From an uncultured Paracoccaceae bacterium (GTDB taxonomy: Bacteria; Pseudomonadota; Alphaproteobacteria; Rhodobacterales; Rhodobacteraceae), in assembly GCA_947500825.1 (NCBI GenBank), contig CANMTR010000006.1, positions 62,001-126,000 of the forward strand: a stretch of 64,000 bases of DNA, given 5' to 3'. Made by a program: the position numbers and the translations under genes. Shown here in pieces: positions 17,521-26,045 of the stretch (position 1 is the first letter of the stretch; each line of letters opens with the position of its first letter). Under the pieces are notes generated by a model. That model was not told where the DNA came from. It saw only the letters and a list, made by a program, of their open reading frames with translations, and searched no databases.

Positions 17521-18918
17521 TCAGATCTCCAGGATGCGGTCGATGAGGGAACCCGCGATCTGGATCACGCGGGCATTGGCGGCGTAGGATTGCTCCAGCG
17601 CCAGGAGGGTCTGCATTTCGGCGTCGGTGTTCACGCCCTGGGCGAGTTCCGCCTCGCGCAGGGTCTCGGCACGCCCGCCGGCGCGCGCCGCGTCGCCCTC
17701 GGCCGCCTGCGCGGCGGCGGTGCCCGCGCCCACCAGCGCGTCGCCCAGCTCCAGCAGGCTGCGCCGGCCGGTGCCGAGGCTCGTGTCCGCCACCGGGCCC
17801 GGGGCCGACAGCGCGTCGGCCAGTGCCGACAGGCGGCGCGCGTCGCCCGCCGCGCCGGGCGTGTCCGCGCCCATCCCGTCGCGCAGCCGCCGGGCCTCAC
17901 CGCCCCGGGCCGGGTCCACCGCGGCCGACAGGACCAGCCGCTGGGCCCGTCCCGGCCCCTCGCCCGGCGCGACGAAGAGGCCGGCCGCGTCGCCCAGGCC
18001 CGCGTCGCCGAACCGGTCCGCCAGCTCTCCGGCCAGCGTGTCGAGCCGCCCCTGCGCCGAGGGCAGGGCCTCGTCGCGCAGCTCGAACAGCGCCTCCAGC
18101 CGGCCGCCGGCCATCTGGTTGCCGGCCCGGGCCATGTCGATCTCGCGCCCCCCCACGGTCAGGCCCGACATCTTGCCGCCGGGCGAGGCGCCGCTCGCGC
18201 CCGTGAAGCCGATCTCCACGGGGTCGCCGTCCAGGAGGATGCGTCCCGTCCCTGTCATCAGCGCCACCCGCCCCGACTCGCGCGCGATCTGCTTCATCGG
18301 CACGATCTCGCTCAGCCCGTCGATCACCCGGTGGCGCTCGTCGGCCAGGGACGAGGCATCGCGCCCGCCCGCGGTCGCCCGCACGATGGCGTCGTTGAGG
18401 TCGGCGACCCGCGCCAGCCCCGTGCCGAGATCCGTCACCGCCTGGGCGATGCCCCTGTCGGCCTCCAGCCGCCCGGCCTGCACCGTCGCGCCGGCCTTGC
18501 CCACCGCGTCGACCACGTCGCCCGCGGCCCGCACCGCCGCCTCCAGGCGCAGAGGCGAATCGGGCCGGCTCGCCGCGTCCAGCAGCCGCGCCTCGAGGTC
18601 GCCCAGCCGGGCCGAGATCGAGCCCGCCTCGCCGGCGGTGCCGATGGCCGCCTCGATCCGCTCCAGCCCCGCCAGGCGCGTGTCGGCCCCGGCCGCCGCG
18701 GCATCGGCGCCGCGCCGCTCGGTGATCAGCCCGATATCGGAGCGGCGCGAGACGGCGTCGACCGACACGCCGCCATGGGCCGCGCTCGACAGCGCCACCT
18801 CGCGTACGCCGTATCCCGGCGTCAGCGCGTTCGACACGTTCGACGACACGGCCTGCGCGGTGCGGCTCGCGGCGGTCAGCCCGCTCTGGGCGGCGTTCAG
18901 GGCGGCGGAGATGCTCAT
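17521..18918 (-). CDS. flgK: Flagellar hook-associated protein 1 (FlgK)
   Basis: 465 residues, near the usual size in Rhodobacterales. The N-terminus ALNAAQSGLTAASRTAQAVSSNVSNA and the C-terminus EQSYAANARVIQIAGSLIDRIL are the paired coiled-coil ends shared by hook-axial proteins. The ATG at 18918 follows a GAGGT ribosome site that overlaps the flgE stop region, only eight bases downstream of flgE. FlgK is exported through the flagellar type III apparatus, and no cleaved signal is seen. Confidence 0.92.
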   Translation of the reverse strand: MSISAALNAAQSGLTAASRTAQAVSSNVSNALTPGYGVREVALSSAAHGGVSVDAVSRRSDIGLITERRGADAAAAGADTRLAGLERIEAAIGTAGEAGSISARLGDLEARLLDAASRPDSPLRLEAAVRAAGDVVDAVGKAGATVQAGRLEADRGIAQAVTDLGTGLARVADLNDAIVRATAGGRDASSLADERHRVIDGLSEIVPMKQIARESGRVALMTGTGRILLDGDPVEIGFTGASGASPGGKMSGLTVGGREIDMARAGNQMAGGRLEALFELRDEALPSAQGRLDTLAGELADRFGDAGLGDAAGLFVAPGEGPGRAQRLVLSAAVDPARGGEARRLRDGMGADTPGAAGDARRLSALADALSAPGPVADTSLGTGRRSLLELGDALVGAGTAAAQAAEGDAARAGGRAETLREAELAQGVNTDAEMQTLLALEQSYAANARVIQIAGSLIDRILEI

Positions 18919-18926
18919 GGCCTACC

Positions 18927-20186
18927 TCAGCGTTTCAGGTTGGTGGTTTCCTGCAGCATCTCGTCCACGGTCTGGATGACCTTGGCGTTGGACGAGTATG
19001 CGCGCTGGGTCTGGATCAGGTCGGTCAGCTCCTGCGCCACGTCGGTGCCGGAGCCCTCGAGCGAATAGCCCTCCGTCGATCCCACCGGCCCGCTGCCCGC
19101 GTCCCACAGGAACATCGGCCCCGAGTCGATGCCGACGCGATAGAACCCCGCCTCCTGCACCGACAATCCGTTCGGGTTGGGCACGTCGATCACCGGGATC
19201 TGGAAGATCTTCCGCGTGAAGCCCGAGTCGTAGATGCCGTTCACCACGCCCTTCTCGTCCACCTCAACGCTGACGAGGCTGCCCACGGGCGCGCCGTTCT
19301 TGGTCAGGTTGCCCGGCGTGAAGTCGGTCGCCATCTGGGTGATCCCGCCCAGGTCGCCCCTGGCACCGATGTTCACCTCGATGTCCCCCGCCCCGGATGC
19401 CACCGTCAGGATGCCGTCATCGGGGTCCCAGTCGCCGCCGGCGACCGAGGAGAGCGTCCCGTCGTCCGCGAATGTCAGGGTGAAGGGGCCGCTCGGGCCG
19501 GTGCCCGCGCTGTCGCTCACCGTCAGCTCCCAGGTATCAGGCGCGGCGGTGGCCTCGAAGCCGAAGCTCAGGGTCTCGGTCTCGCCCTTGGTGCCGAAAT
19601 AGCCCAGCGAGATGTCGTGGGCAGCCCCCGCCTCGGCGCTGTCGGCCGCCGGCAGGTTCAGGCCCACGGTCATGCTGTCGGTGGGCGATGAGGCGACCTG
19701 GTTGTGATAGACGTTGACCGGCTCGAGGCCCGCGCCGCTGTCGCGCGGCACCGCGCCCAGCTCACCGTCGACCCCCAGCGGCCAGCCCAGCAGGACCTTG
19801 CCGGCCGGGTCCACCAGGATGCCCTCGTCGTTCGGGCGGAACGACCCGGTCGTGGTCAATCCCAGCTCCGTGCGGCCGGCGTCCGACAGCGACGACAGAT
19901 GCGTCACCGGCAGGAAGCCGCGGCCGTTGATCGCGATGTCGGTCGGGTTGTTGGTGCCGCGGATCTGCCCGCGGTTGTCGATCAGGGTCGTCGTCGTGGT
20001 GCGGACGCCGCCGGCCGTGTATTTCGACGCCGCCCCCGACTGGACCACCATGGAGTGGAAGTCGGAGACCGAGCGCTTGTAGCCATCGGTCGCCGAGTTC
20101 GCGATGTTGTCCGAGATCGTGGCGAGGCGCTGGGAGTTGGCGTTCAGGCCGCTGACACCGGCCGAGAGCGACGAGGAAATGGACAT
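18927..20186 (-). CDS. flgE: Flagellar hook protein FlgE
   Basis: 419-residue hook subunit. The N-terminal axial motif SLSAGVSGLNANSQRLATIS with DNIANSATDGYKRS, and the C-terminal TDLIQTQRAYSSNAKVIQTV, are typical of FlgE. It is the first gene of the flgEKLI run. A CtrA-like half-matching box (TTAA-N7-TGAA) lies 60-75 bases upstream. Confidence 0.95.
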   Translation of the reverse strand: MSISSSLSAGVSGLNANSQRLATISDNIANSATDGYKRSVSDFHSMVVQSGAASKYTAGGVRTTTTTLIDNRGQIRGTNNPTDIAINGRGFLPVTHLSSLSDAGRTELGLTTTGSFRPNDEGILVDPAGKVLLGWPLGVDGELGAVPRDSGAGLEPVNVYHNQVASSPTDSMTVGLNLPAADSAEAGAAHDISLGYFGTKGETETLSFGFEATAAPDTWELTVSDSAGTGPSGPFTLTFADDGTLSSVAGGDWDPDDGILTVASGAGDIEVNIGARGDLGGITQMATDFTPGNLTKNGAPVGSLVSVEVDEKGVVNGIYDSGFTRKIFQIPVIDVPNPNGLSVQEAGFYRVGIDSGPMFLWDAGSGPVGSTEGYSLEGSGTDVAQELTDLIQTQRAYSSNAKVIQTVDEMLQETTNLKR

Positions 20187-20245
20187 GGGCTATCCTGTGT
20201 TCGAAGGCGATGTCTCTTGTTCCGCAACCCCTAGCGCACCGCCGC

Positions 20246-20260
20246 TTAACACCGCGTGAA
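20246..20260. promoter_or_regulatory. Possible CtrA box upstream of flgE
   Basis: TTAACACCGCGTGAA resembles the CtrA consensus TTAA-N7-TTAA with one mismatch, 60-75 bases before flgE. CtrA controls flagellar genes in many Rhodobacterales. The match is imperfect, so this is tentative. Confidence 0.35.
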
Positions 20261-20268
20261 CGTCCGCC

Positions 20269-21051
20269 TCATCGGCGCAGCAGGATCAGCTCCACGCGGT
20301 TGTTGCGCGCGTCCATCGGGTCCGGGCGCACCTGCTCGGTATCGGCGAACCCGCCCAGCCGCGCGAGCCGCCCGGGCGCCGTGCTGCGCGTCACCAGCAT
20401 CTGCCGCACGCGCTCGGCGCGGGCCGTCGACAGGCCCCAGGCGTCGCGGCCCCGGCGCACCAGCGGCTCGGTGCGCACGTGCCCGTTCACCGCGATCCGG
20501 TTCTCCGCATAGCCGAAGATCTCGTCGACGGCGTCCACCAGCTCCCCCAGGATCGGCGTCGCCGCCGCCTCCCCGGCCTCGAACAGGGGGGCGCCGGGCA
20601 GGTCGAACAGCTCCACGATCAGGCCCTCGTCGGTGGTCCTGACGCGGATATGGCGCGACAGGTCCCCGGCCACGTCACTCTCGGCCCCCGCCGCCTCGAA
20701 GCGGCGCGCGATCCCCTCCAGGGCCGCGTCCGCGGCCTTCTGCGCGGCGGCATCCTCGGCGGGGGGGGCGGAGGGCGCGCCGATGAAGTCGTCGACGCTC
20801 GCGATCGAGCCTCCGCCCAGCATCCCGGTACCGCCGCCCGATTCGCGGCTGACGGGGATGTCGGGGCTGAAGTAGTCGGCCAGCCCCTGGCGCTGGTCCT
20901 CGGTGGTGGCGTTGAGCAGCCACATCATCAGGAAGAAGGCCATCATCGCGGTGACGAAGTCGGCATAGGCCACCTTCCACGCCCCGCCATGGTGGGCGGC
21001 GGCCGGCGCGGCCTTGCGGCGCTTGATGATGATCGGCGCGGCGTTCGACAT
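20269..21051 (-). CDS. motB: Flagellar motor stator protein MotB
   Basis: 260-residue stator subunit. A short basic cytoplasmic N-terminus is followed by one transmembrane helix with the essential proton-channel aspartate (D31, in YADFVTAMMAFFLMMWLLN). The C-terminal part is an OmpA-like peptidoglycan-binding domain with NRIAVNGHVRTEP, LSTARAERVRQML and NNRVELILLRR. No motA is adjacent, so its partner must be elsewhere. It reads in the same direction as flgE, 82 bases upstream of it. Confidence 0.94.
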   Translation of the reverse strand: MSNAAPIIIKRRKAAPAAAHHGGAWKVAYADFVTAMMAFFLMMWLLNATTEDQRQGLADYFSPDIPVSRESGGGTGMLGGGSIASVDDFIGAPSAPPAEDAAAQKAADAALEGIARRFEAAGAESDVAGDLSRHIRVRTTDEGLIVELFDLPGAPLFEAGEAAATPILGELVDAVDEIFGYAENRIAVNGHVRTEPLVRRGRDAWGLSTARAERVRQMLVTRSTAPGRLARLGGFADTEQVRPDPMDARNNRVELILLRR

Positions 21052-21105
21052 GCTCGGGCTCCCGTCCCCTGCCGGGGCAAGGGCCGGGGATCAACTGCAC
21101 TCGTT

Positions 21106-21144
21106 TCCGCCTATCCCCTGCGCCCTAAATACGGGATAAACGGA
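21106..21144 (+). promoter_or_regulatory. Inverted repeat reaching into the ribosome site of the UbiG-like gene
   Basis: TCCGCCTATCCC (21106-21117) and GGGATAAACGGA (21133-21144) pair in 10 of 12 positions around a 15-base loop. The right arm overlaps the Shine-Dalgarno (CGGAGG, 21141-21146) of the gene that starts at 21154. It could be an operator or, if transcribed, a hairpin that hides the ribosome site. Confidence 0.4.
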
Positions 21145-21153
21145 GGTGAAATC

Positions 21154-21861
21154 GTGGCGAAAAAGTGCAATGACCTGACGATCTACGACGATGCGGCCTC
21201 GGGCTGGTGGTCGGACGACATCCGCTGGGTCCGCATCCTGAAGAAGATGGTGCCCGGTCGGCTCAAGTGGTTCGACCGCCACGTGGACTGGGCGGGCCGC
21301 GACGTGCTCGACCTGGGCTGCGCGGGCGGCTTCATGGCCGAGGCCCTGGCCCGCCGCGGCGCCACCGTCACCGGGATCGACCCCGCCGAGAAGGCCATCG
21401 CCGCCGCCCGCGAGCACGCCCGCGACGAGGGCCTGTCCATCACCTACGACGTGGGCACCGGCGAGGAGATGACCTACGGCGACGGCAGCTTCGACGCGGT
21501 GGTCTGCGTCGACGTGCTCGAACATGTCCAGGACCTCGACCGGGTGCTGGCCAATGTCGCCCGCGTGCTGCGCCCGGGCGGTCTGTTCCTGTTCGACACG
21601 ATCAACCGCAATCCGGTGTCGCGCTTCGCCGCGATCACGATGGCCGAGGACGCCCTGCGCCTCCTGCCCCGGGGCACGCACGATCCCGACAAGTTCATCA
21701 CCCCCGCCGAGCTCGAGGCCGGGCTGGACCGCGCGGGGCTCGCCTTGCTCGGAACCACCGGCCTCGCCCCCACGGGGATCGACCGGCGCGGCGACCCGCG
21801 CTTCGGCCCGGTGCCCTTCAGGACCGTGGTATGGATGGGCCGGGCCGAGCGGCCCGGCTGA
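21154..21861 (+). CDS. UbiG-like SAM-dependent O-methyltransferase
   Basis: 235-residue class I methyltransferase. SAM motif I is VLDLGCAGGF (about residues 50-60), followed by VTGIDPAEKAI, DAVVCVDVLEHV and VLRPGGLFLFDTINRN. That last run matches the UbiG/3-demethylubiquinol methyltransferase group. The GTG start at 21154 has an excellent ribosome site (GGAGGTGA). It lies between motB and cycA, inside the split photosynthesis cluster. Whether it is the housekeeping UbiG or a paralogue acting on another substrate cannot be decided here. The N-terminus (NDLTIYDDAASGWW) differs from the usual UbiG opening. Confidence 0.75.
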   Translation: MAKKCNDLTIYDDAASGWWSDDIRWVRILKKMVPGRLKWFDRHVDWAGRDVLDLGCAGGFMAEALARRGATVTGIDPAEKAIAAAREHARDEGLSITYDVGTGEEMTYGDGSFDAVVCVDVLEHVQDLDRVLANVARVLRPGGLFLFDTINRNPVSRFAAITMAEDALRLLPRGTHDPDKFITPAELEAGLDRAGLALLGTTGLAPTGIDRRGDPRFGPVPFRTVVWMGRAERPG

Positions 21862-21870
21862 CGGTTCGGG

Positions 21871-22314
21871 TCAGCTCCCCGAGCCCTCCCCGTCGGGGCC
21901 CAGCGAGCGCAGATACGCGAAGACGTTGCGCGCATCCTCGTCGTTGCGCAGCTTGAACGTCATCTTGCCGCGCGCGCCGGTATCGTCGAGGTATTCGCGC
22001 AGGAAGCCGGTCGGGTCCTGGACGTAGGGGACGAACTCGGCCTCCTGCCAGACCAGTCCGGCCTCACCGGCCTCGCCCATCGAGCTGGAATAGCGGAAGT
22101 CCTCGACCGAACCGGCCGTCCGCCCCACCACGCCGTAGAGGTTGGGCCCCACGCGTCCCGCGCGCCCGGCAAGCGTGTTGCCCTCGTCGTCCACGACGAC
22201 ATGGCACTGCGAGCACTGGTTGAACACCTGCTCGCCCGCGGCCGGGTCCCCCTCCTGGGCGAGGGCGGGGCTGGCAAGGCCCATCGCGGCCAGCGCAATA
22301 ATGGATACTTTCAT
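21871..22314 (-). CDS. cycA: Cytochrome c2 (periplasmic)
   Basis: 147-residue class I c-type cytochrome carrying electrons from the bc1 complex to the photosynthetic reaction centre or to oxidases. The signal peptide ends at …SPALA (about residue 19). The heme motif is C34-x-x-C37-H38 (CSQCH), and the likely axial Met118 is in RGKMTFKL. The region GPNLYGVVGRTAG fits the cytochrome c2 fold. The start at 22314 has GGGGAGA upstream. It lies beside puhE, the place where hemA sits in many related clusters. Confidence 0.9.
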   Translation of the reverse strand: MKVSIIALAAMGLASPALAQEGDPAAGEQVFNQCSQCHVVVDDEGNTLAGRAGRVGPNLYGVVGRTAGSVEDFRYSSSMGEAGEAGLVWQEAEFVPYVQDPTGFLREYLDDTGARGKMTFKLRNDEDARNVFAYLRSLGPDGEGSGS

Positions 22315-22543
22315 GGCGGTCTCCCCGTTTTCCGGCCGTTCCCCGGCCATTTACTTAAAGTTAACCTAGCACCCCGGACGCGCGCGGCAAAGCGTGCGCT
22401 CGCGCCCGACGCGACTTGCCCCCCCCGGCGCGCATTGTTGCCACACCCGGCCCATGCACTCCGGGGCGGGACCTCCGCCCCCGCGTCCGGGCAAGGGCCC
22501 GGTTCGATGTCACGATTCGCCTTTGAGCGGCCCGGCCCCGGCT

Positions 22544-23305
22544 TCAGTTGTCTCCCCGCGGCGCGGGCATCGCCCAGCGCCAGAGCCGCTCGTCGGGCAG
22601 CGGCAGGACCATCAGCCAGTGCTCCACCAGCGCCAGCGCGGTCAGCGTCGCCAGAAGCGCGAAGCCCACCTCCCCCGTGACCGCGACCCGCGCCACCCAG
22701 GCGAAGACCGCCCCCGTCAGGCACAGGATCGATACCGGGAACAGCGCGCTCGCCGGACCCCGCCGGAAATAGCTCGGCAGATGCGCCAGGGGCTCGGGCA
22801 GGAACCCCTCGTTGATCCGCGGCACCCCGAGGAAGATGTTGAGCTTGGCCGAGATCCGCGCCCCCCACAGGACCGCGTAGGTCCAGAAGGCCATCTGCGT
22901 CTCGGCCCCCCAGGTGAGCGCGAAGACCGCCACCAACCCCGCCGTGAGAAGCAGCTCGTGCCAGGCCAGCACCGCCCACGCGGCGCGGAACCGCGCGCGC
23001 CCCGTGGCCAGGCGCGGCAGCGGCGCGCGGGAGGGTCCGGTCACGCATCCCGTGAGGAACGCCAGCTCGATCCAGCCCCAGATCGCCAGCGCCGACAGGA
23101 ACGGGACATAGGCCGCCCCCGGCTGCCCGGCGCTCACGATCACGCCCGCGACCCCGGCCACCAGCGCGGGCAGCCCCGCCAAAACGGCGCGGCCATGGGC
23201 GCCCCGGCCCCGCCCGTCGGCGCGCTTGACGGCCCACAGGATCGCCCCGGTGGAGAACCACCAGACGAAGAGCGCGACGAGCGCGGCGATCCACGGGCTG
23301 TCCAA
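22544..23305 (-). CDS. puhE: Photosynthetic complex assembly protein PuhE (DUF3623)
   Basis: Integral membrane protein of 253 residues with about seven hydrophobic segments, needed for normal reaction-centre/LH1 levels. Conserved stretches include WWFSTGAILWAVKRADGR, the FWTYAVLWGARISAKLNIF region and GVPRINEGFLPEPLAHLPSYF, all hallmarks of PuhE. The start is taken as TTG at 23305, behind GGAGGA and giving the usual Asp-Ser-Pro-Trp opening. The frame is open further upstream but has no good ribosome site. It is the last gene of the bchF-puhE superoperon in this window. Confidence 0.9.
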   Translation of the reverse strand: MDSPWIAALVALFVWWFSTGAILWAVKRADGRGRGAHGRAVLAGLPALVAGVAGVIVSAGQPGAAYVPFLSALAIWGWIELAFLTGCVTGPSRAPLPRLATGRARFRAAWAVLAWHELLLTAGLVAVFALTWGAETQMAFWTYAVLWGARISAKLNIFLGVPRINEGFLPEPLAHLPSYFRRGPASALFPVSILCLTGAVFAWVARVAVTGEVGFALLATLTALALVEHWLMVLPLPDERLWRWAMPAPRGDN

Positions 23306-23368
23306 TCCGTCCTCCTCCCGGCACAGGGGGCACGCCTGCGCGCGCCCGTCTTCGCTTCGTCCAGATAC

Positions 23369-23391
23369 GCCGGCGGAGCCTCCCCGCCGGC
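23369..23391. terminator. Hairpin between acsF and puhE
   Basis: A perfect 8-bp stem GCCGGCGG / CCGCCGGC with a 7-base loop lies in the 100-base gap between acsF and puhE. With no T-tract it may be an mRNA stabiliser, a processing site or a weak terminator within the superoperon. Confidence 0.4.
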
Positions 23392-23405
23392 GCGGGGTCA
23401 ACGGG

Positions 23406-24533
23406 TCAGTAGACCGGTTCCATCCGCGGGCTCTCGGGCACCGCGTTGCGCTTCACCGGCATGGTGTAGATCCCCGCGAAGGCCGCGCCCGCGCGCGCCA
23501 TGCCCGCGAGCCGCGCCAGCCCGCCGCCCAGGCCGCCCCGCGCCTTGGCCGCGGCGATGTCGCGGGTCGCCTGCTCCAGCTTGCGGCAGTTGCGCACGAA
23601 GCGGGGGTTGTCGATGTCGAGCTCGATGGGAAAGACCTGCCGCGCGATGGCGTTGGTCTTGGCGAAGACCTCCAGGTCGTACCAGTCGATCTCGACCCCC
23701 AGCGCCTCGTGGAAGCGCGGGCGGGCATGGTCGCGCACCCACATGGTCCCGTAGACGGCCGTGAGGAAGAACCGGATCCACAGCTTGTTGGCGAAGCTCT
23801 GGGTGATCTTCGGGTCGGTCCGCATCAGGAGCGCGAAGGCCTCGCCGTGGGCGAACTCGTCGTTGCACCATTCCCGGAACCACTTGAAGATCGGGTGGAA
23901 CCTCTTGTCGGGGTTCTCCTCCAAGTGGCGATAGATGGTGATGTAGCGCGCGTAGCCGATCTTCTCGCTGAGATAGGTCGCGTAATAGATGAACTTGGGC
24001 CGGAAGTAGGTGTACTTCTTCTCCCGCGTCAGGAAGCCGAGGTTCACCGCTACCCCCGCCTCGCGGAGCGCGTCGTTGATGAAGCCCGCGTGCCGCGCCT
24101 CGTCGCGGCTCATGTAGGAGAACAGCTCCTTGATGTCGGCGTTGGTGCCGCGCCGCTTCATCTCCTTGTAGAGGACGCAGCCCGAGAACTCGGCCGTGCA
24201 GGACGAGATCAGGAAATCCAGCGCCTCGGCCTTCAGCTCCTCGTCCATCCCCTCCCAGTCGACCGCGTCCCAGTCCTCGGTCTTCCTGAAATGCCCGCGG
24301 TTGGGGTCGGCGCGCATGCGCTCCATCAGGTGGTCCCAGTCGGCGCGCACCGGGCTCACGTCCACGGCGTCGAGCTCGTCGAAGTCGGTGGTGTAGAAGC
24401 GCGGCGTCAGGAGCGTGTTCTGCATCGCCAGGTCGGTGGCCGCCTGGCTGTCGAACTTCGAGCGCTCCTCCTGGATGGCGAGGCCCTCCTCGACGGTGGT
24501 GGCGTCGGCGGTGTGGCGGTGGGGGGCGTTCAT
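23406..24533 (-). CDS. acsF: Aerobic Mg-protoporphyrin IX monomethyl ester oxidative cyclase
   Basis: 375-residue di-iron oxygenase that forms the isocyclic E ring of bacteriochlorophyll using O2. Di-iron carboxylate/histidine ligands are visible as FSGCVLYKEM, DEARHAGF and WCNDEFAHGEAFAL. The N-terminal TLLTPRFYTTDFDELD is the AcsF signature. The start ATG overlaps the stop of the upstream BciE-like gene (ATGA), which agrees with the two acting together in alphaproteobacteria. It implies oxygen-dependent bacteriochlorophyll synthesis. Confidence 0.97.
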   Translation of the reverse strand: MNAPHRHTADATTVEEGLAIQEERSKFDSQAATDLAMQNTLLTPRFYTTDFDELDAVDVSPVRADWDHLMERMRADPNRGHFRKTEDWDAVDWEGMDEELKAEALDFLISSCTAEFSGCVLYKEMKRRGTNADIKELFSYMSRDEARHAGFINDALREAGVAVNLGFLTREKKYTYFRPKFIYYATYLSEKIGYARYITIYRHLEENPDKRFHPIFKWFREWCNDEFAHGEAFALLMRTDPKITQSFANKLWIRFFLTAVYGTMWVRDHARPRFHEALGVEIDWYDLEVFAKTNAIARQVFPIELDIDNPRFVRNCRKLEQATRDIAAAKARGGLGGGLARLAGMARAGAAFAGIYTMPVKRNAVPESPRMEPVY

Positions 24534-24880
24534 GGCCGGCCTCCCGCCGCGCGCGGCCCTCGGGCCTCCTCGCCGCCCGTGCCGCTCGCCCGGACCTCCT
24601 CGGAGAAGGAGAACTCGCACAGCTCCATCACCTCGAGATCCCCCGTCAGCCGCGTCCACATCCGCTCCAGCCCGCTCGCGCGCCGGATCGTGGCGGTGCG
24701 CCGCTCGGACACTTCCTCGCCCCAGGGCGCCATCACCGGCGCGCCGTGGACCTCGACGCTGTCGCCGGGATGGATCACCGACCCGTCGTCGAGGCGCACA
24801 TGGGCCGACAATTCCTCGAACCTGTGCACCACCTCGACCGTGCAGGGCGCGGTCTCCGTCTGCCTCGTGAACAAACCCAT
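24530..24880 (-). CDS. bciE: BciE-like auxiliary subunit of the aerobic cyclase
   Basis: 116-residue soluble protein lying between puhC and acsF with an ATGA overlap to acsF. In alphaproteobacteria the small gene at this position (rsp_6110 in Rhodobacter sphaeroides) encodes BciE, required for AcsF activity. The sequence is mostly beta, with VRLDDGSVIHPGDSVEVHG and ELCEFSFSEE, and a Gly/Arg-rich tail. The identification rests on position and general resemblance; I recognise no catalytic motif. Confidence 0.75.
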   Translation of the reverse strand: MGLFTRQTETAPCTVEVVHRFEELSAHVRLDDGSVIHPGDSVEVHGAPVMAPWGEEVSERRTATIRRASGLERMWTRLTGDLEVMELCEFSFSEEVRASGTGGEEARGPRAAGGRP

Positions 24881-24916
24881 CTCGTTTCCTTCCTCGGGGC
24901 CGCGCGCTGCGCGGCC

Positions 24917-25390
24917 TTACTCGAACAGGGCCTCCCAGTGCCGGGCGTTCCCGGCCCCGAAGGACGTCATCTCCGCCGACCAGCCCGTGGCCGGGTCGTC
25001 CAGCACCAATCGTCCGTTCTCCAGCCGCGACAGGGTCACGGGCGGGTTGCCTTGCGTCTTGTGCACCACCCGCTCGCGCCGCAACGCGTCGCCCACGACG
25101 GCAATGAAGGCGCCGTTGTCGGTGTCGAGCAGCACCTCGCCGCCCGGCGCGACCGCGCGCGCGGCCACGCCGTCACTCTCCAGCACGAAGGTCCGGCTGT
25201 CGAGGACCTCCGCCGCCTGGGGCACGCCCGCGAGCGGCGCGCCCGTGACCGAGGCGTAGGTCGCCAGGCCCAGCGAGCCCAGCGCCAGCGCGCCCATGGC
25301 GATCAGGAGCTTGGGCGGGATCATCGCCCGGTCCCGCGCCTGCATCTCGCGCCGTTCCGCCTCGTAATAAAGTCCGGTTCCGCGTGCCAT
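24917..25390 (-). CDS. puhC: Photosynthetic complex assembly protein PuhC
   Basis: 157-residue membrane-anchored protein. A short charged N-terminus is followed by one transmembrane helix (IPPKLLIAMGALALGSLGLA, about residues 24-43). The periplasmic part carries RTFVLE, DNGAFIAVV and LSRLENGRLVLDDP, as in PuhC. PuhC is needed for proper reaction-centre/LH1 organisation. It lies 13 bases downstream of puhB. Confidence 0.92.
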   Translation of the reverse strand: MARGTGLYYEAERREMQARDRAMIPPKLLIAMGALALGSLGLATYASVTGAPLAGVPQAAEVLDSRTFVLESDGVAARAVAPGGEVLLDTDNGAFIAVVGDALRRERVVHKTQGNPPVTLSRLENGRLVLDDPATGWSAEMTSFGAGNARHWEALFE

Positions 25391-25403
25391 CGTCCCGCCC
25401 CTC

Positions 25404-26033
25404 CTATTCCGCCGCCATCACCGAGATCCGCGGCGCCTCGCGCTCCGCCTCCACCGCCTCGGCCAGAAGCCGCGCGACCGTCTCCGCCTCCGGGATGCAG
25501 CGCAGGGCCGGCTTGGGCTGGCGCAGGTGCCAGGGCCGCACATGGGGCCACAGCACCGCGTAGCTCAGGCGGGTCTCCTCCACCGGGGTCAGCGCGATCG
25601 TCCCCGTGCCGCCCGGGCCCTTGCCCAGGTCGGCCGCGGCGATCCGTGCGAAGGGCAGGTTCAGCGTCAGCGTCAGCGCCGCGCCGATCCGCATCGCCAC
25701 CCGCGCCGTGGTGACCGTGTAGACGGTCGCGCGCGCCTGCGCCCGGGCGACGATATAGAGCACCCCGCAGGCCACCGCCCCCATTCCCAGGAACGGCAGC
25801 GCGTAGGGGGCCGCCGCCCCCCAGCCCAGGTCCGCGGCCAGCGAGGCCACCCGCCAGAAGGCGAGCACCGCGAAATACCCCGCGACCCAGGTCAGCGACA
25901 GCGACGAGCGCGCCAGCGCCAGCGCGTCCGGCCGCCCCTGCCACAGGATCGTCTCGCCCCGGGGCAGCGCCTCGGGCAGTCCCGCCACCGGCTCCACGGT
26001 GATATCGGGCTCGTCACGGTAATCGCGGCGCAT
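25404..26033 (-). CDS. puhB: Photosynthetic complex assembly protein PuhB
   Basis: 209-residue membrane protein with two to three hydrophobic helices and a PH-like cytoplasmic region (TVYTVTTARVAMRIG, then NLPFARIAAADL). The LPRGETILWQGRP motif near the N-terminus is characteristic. PuhB is a reaction-centre assembly factor. The gene sits 12 bases downstream of puhA, in the standard puhA-puhB-puhC order. Confidence 0.93.
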   Translation of the reverse strand: MRRDYRDEPDITVEPVAGLPEALPRGETILWQGRPDALALARSSLSLTWVAGYFAVLAFWRVASLAADLGWGAAAPYALPFLGMGAVACGVLYIVARAQARATVYTVTTARVAMRIGAALTLTLNLPFARIAAADLGKGPGGTGTIALTPVEETRLSYAVLWPHVRPWHLRQPKPALRCIPEAETVARLLAEAVEAEREAPRISVMAAE

Positions 26034-26045
26034 CGCCAGCCCTCC

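Noticed and set aside
22351-22364. TTACTTAAAGTTAA upstream of cycA as a CtrA box
   Set aside because: The half-site spacing is six rather than seven bases, and the left half is TTAC. It does not meet the consensus.
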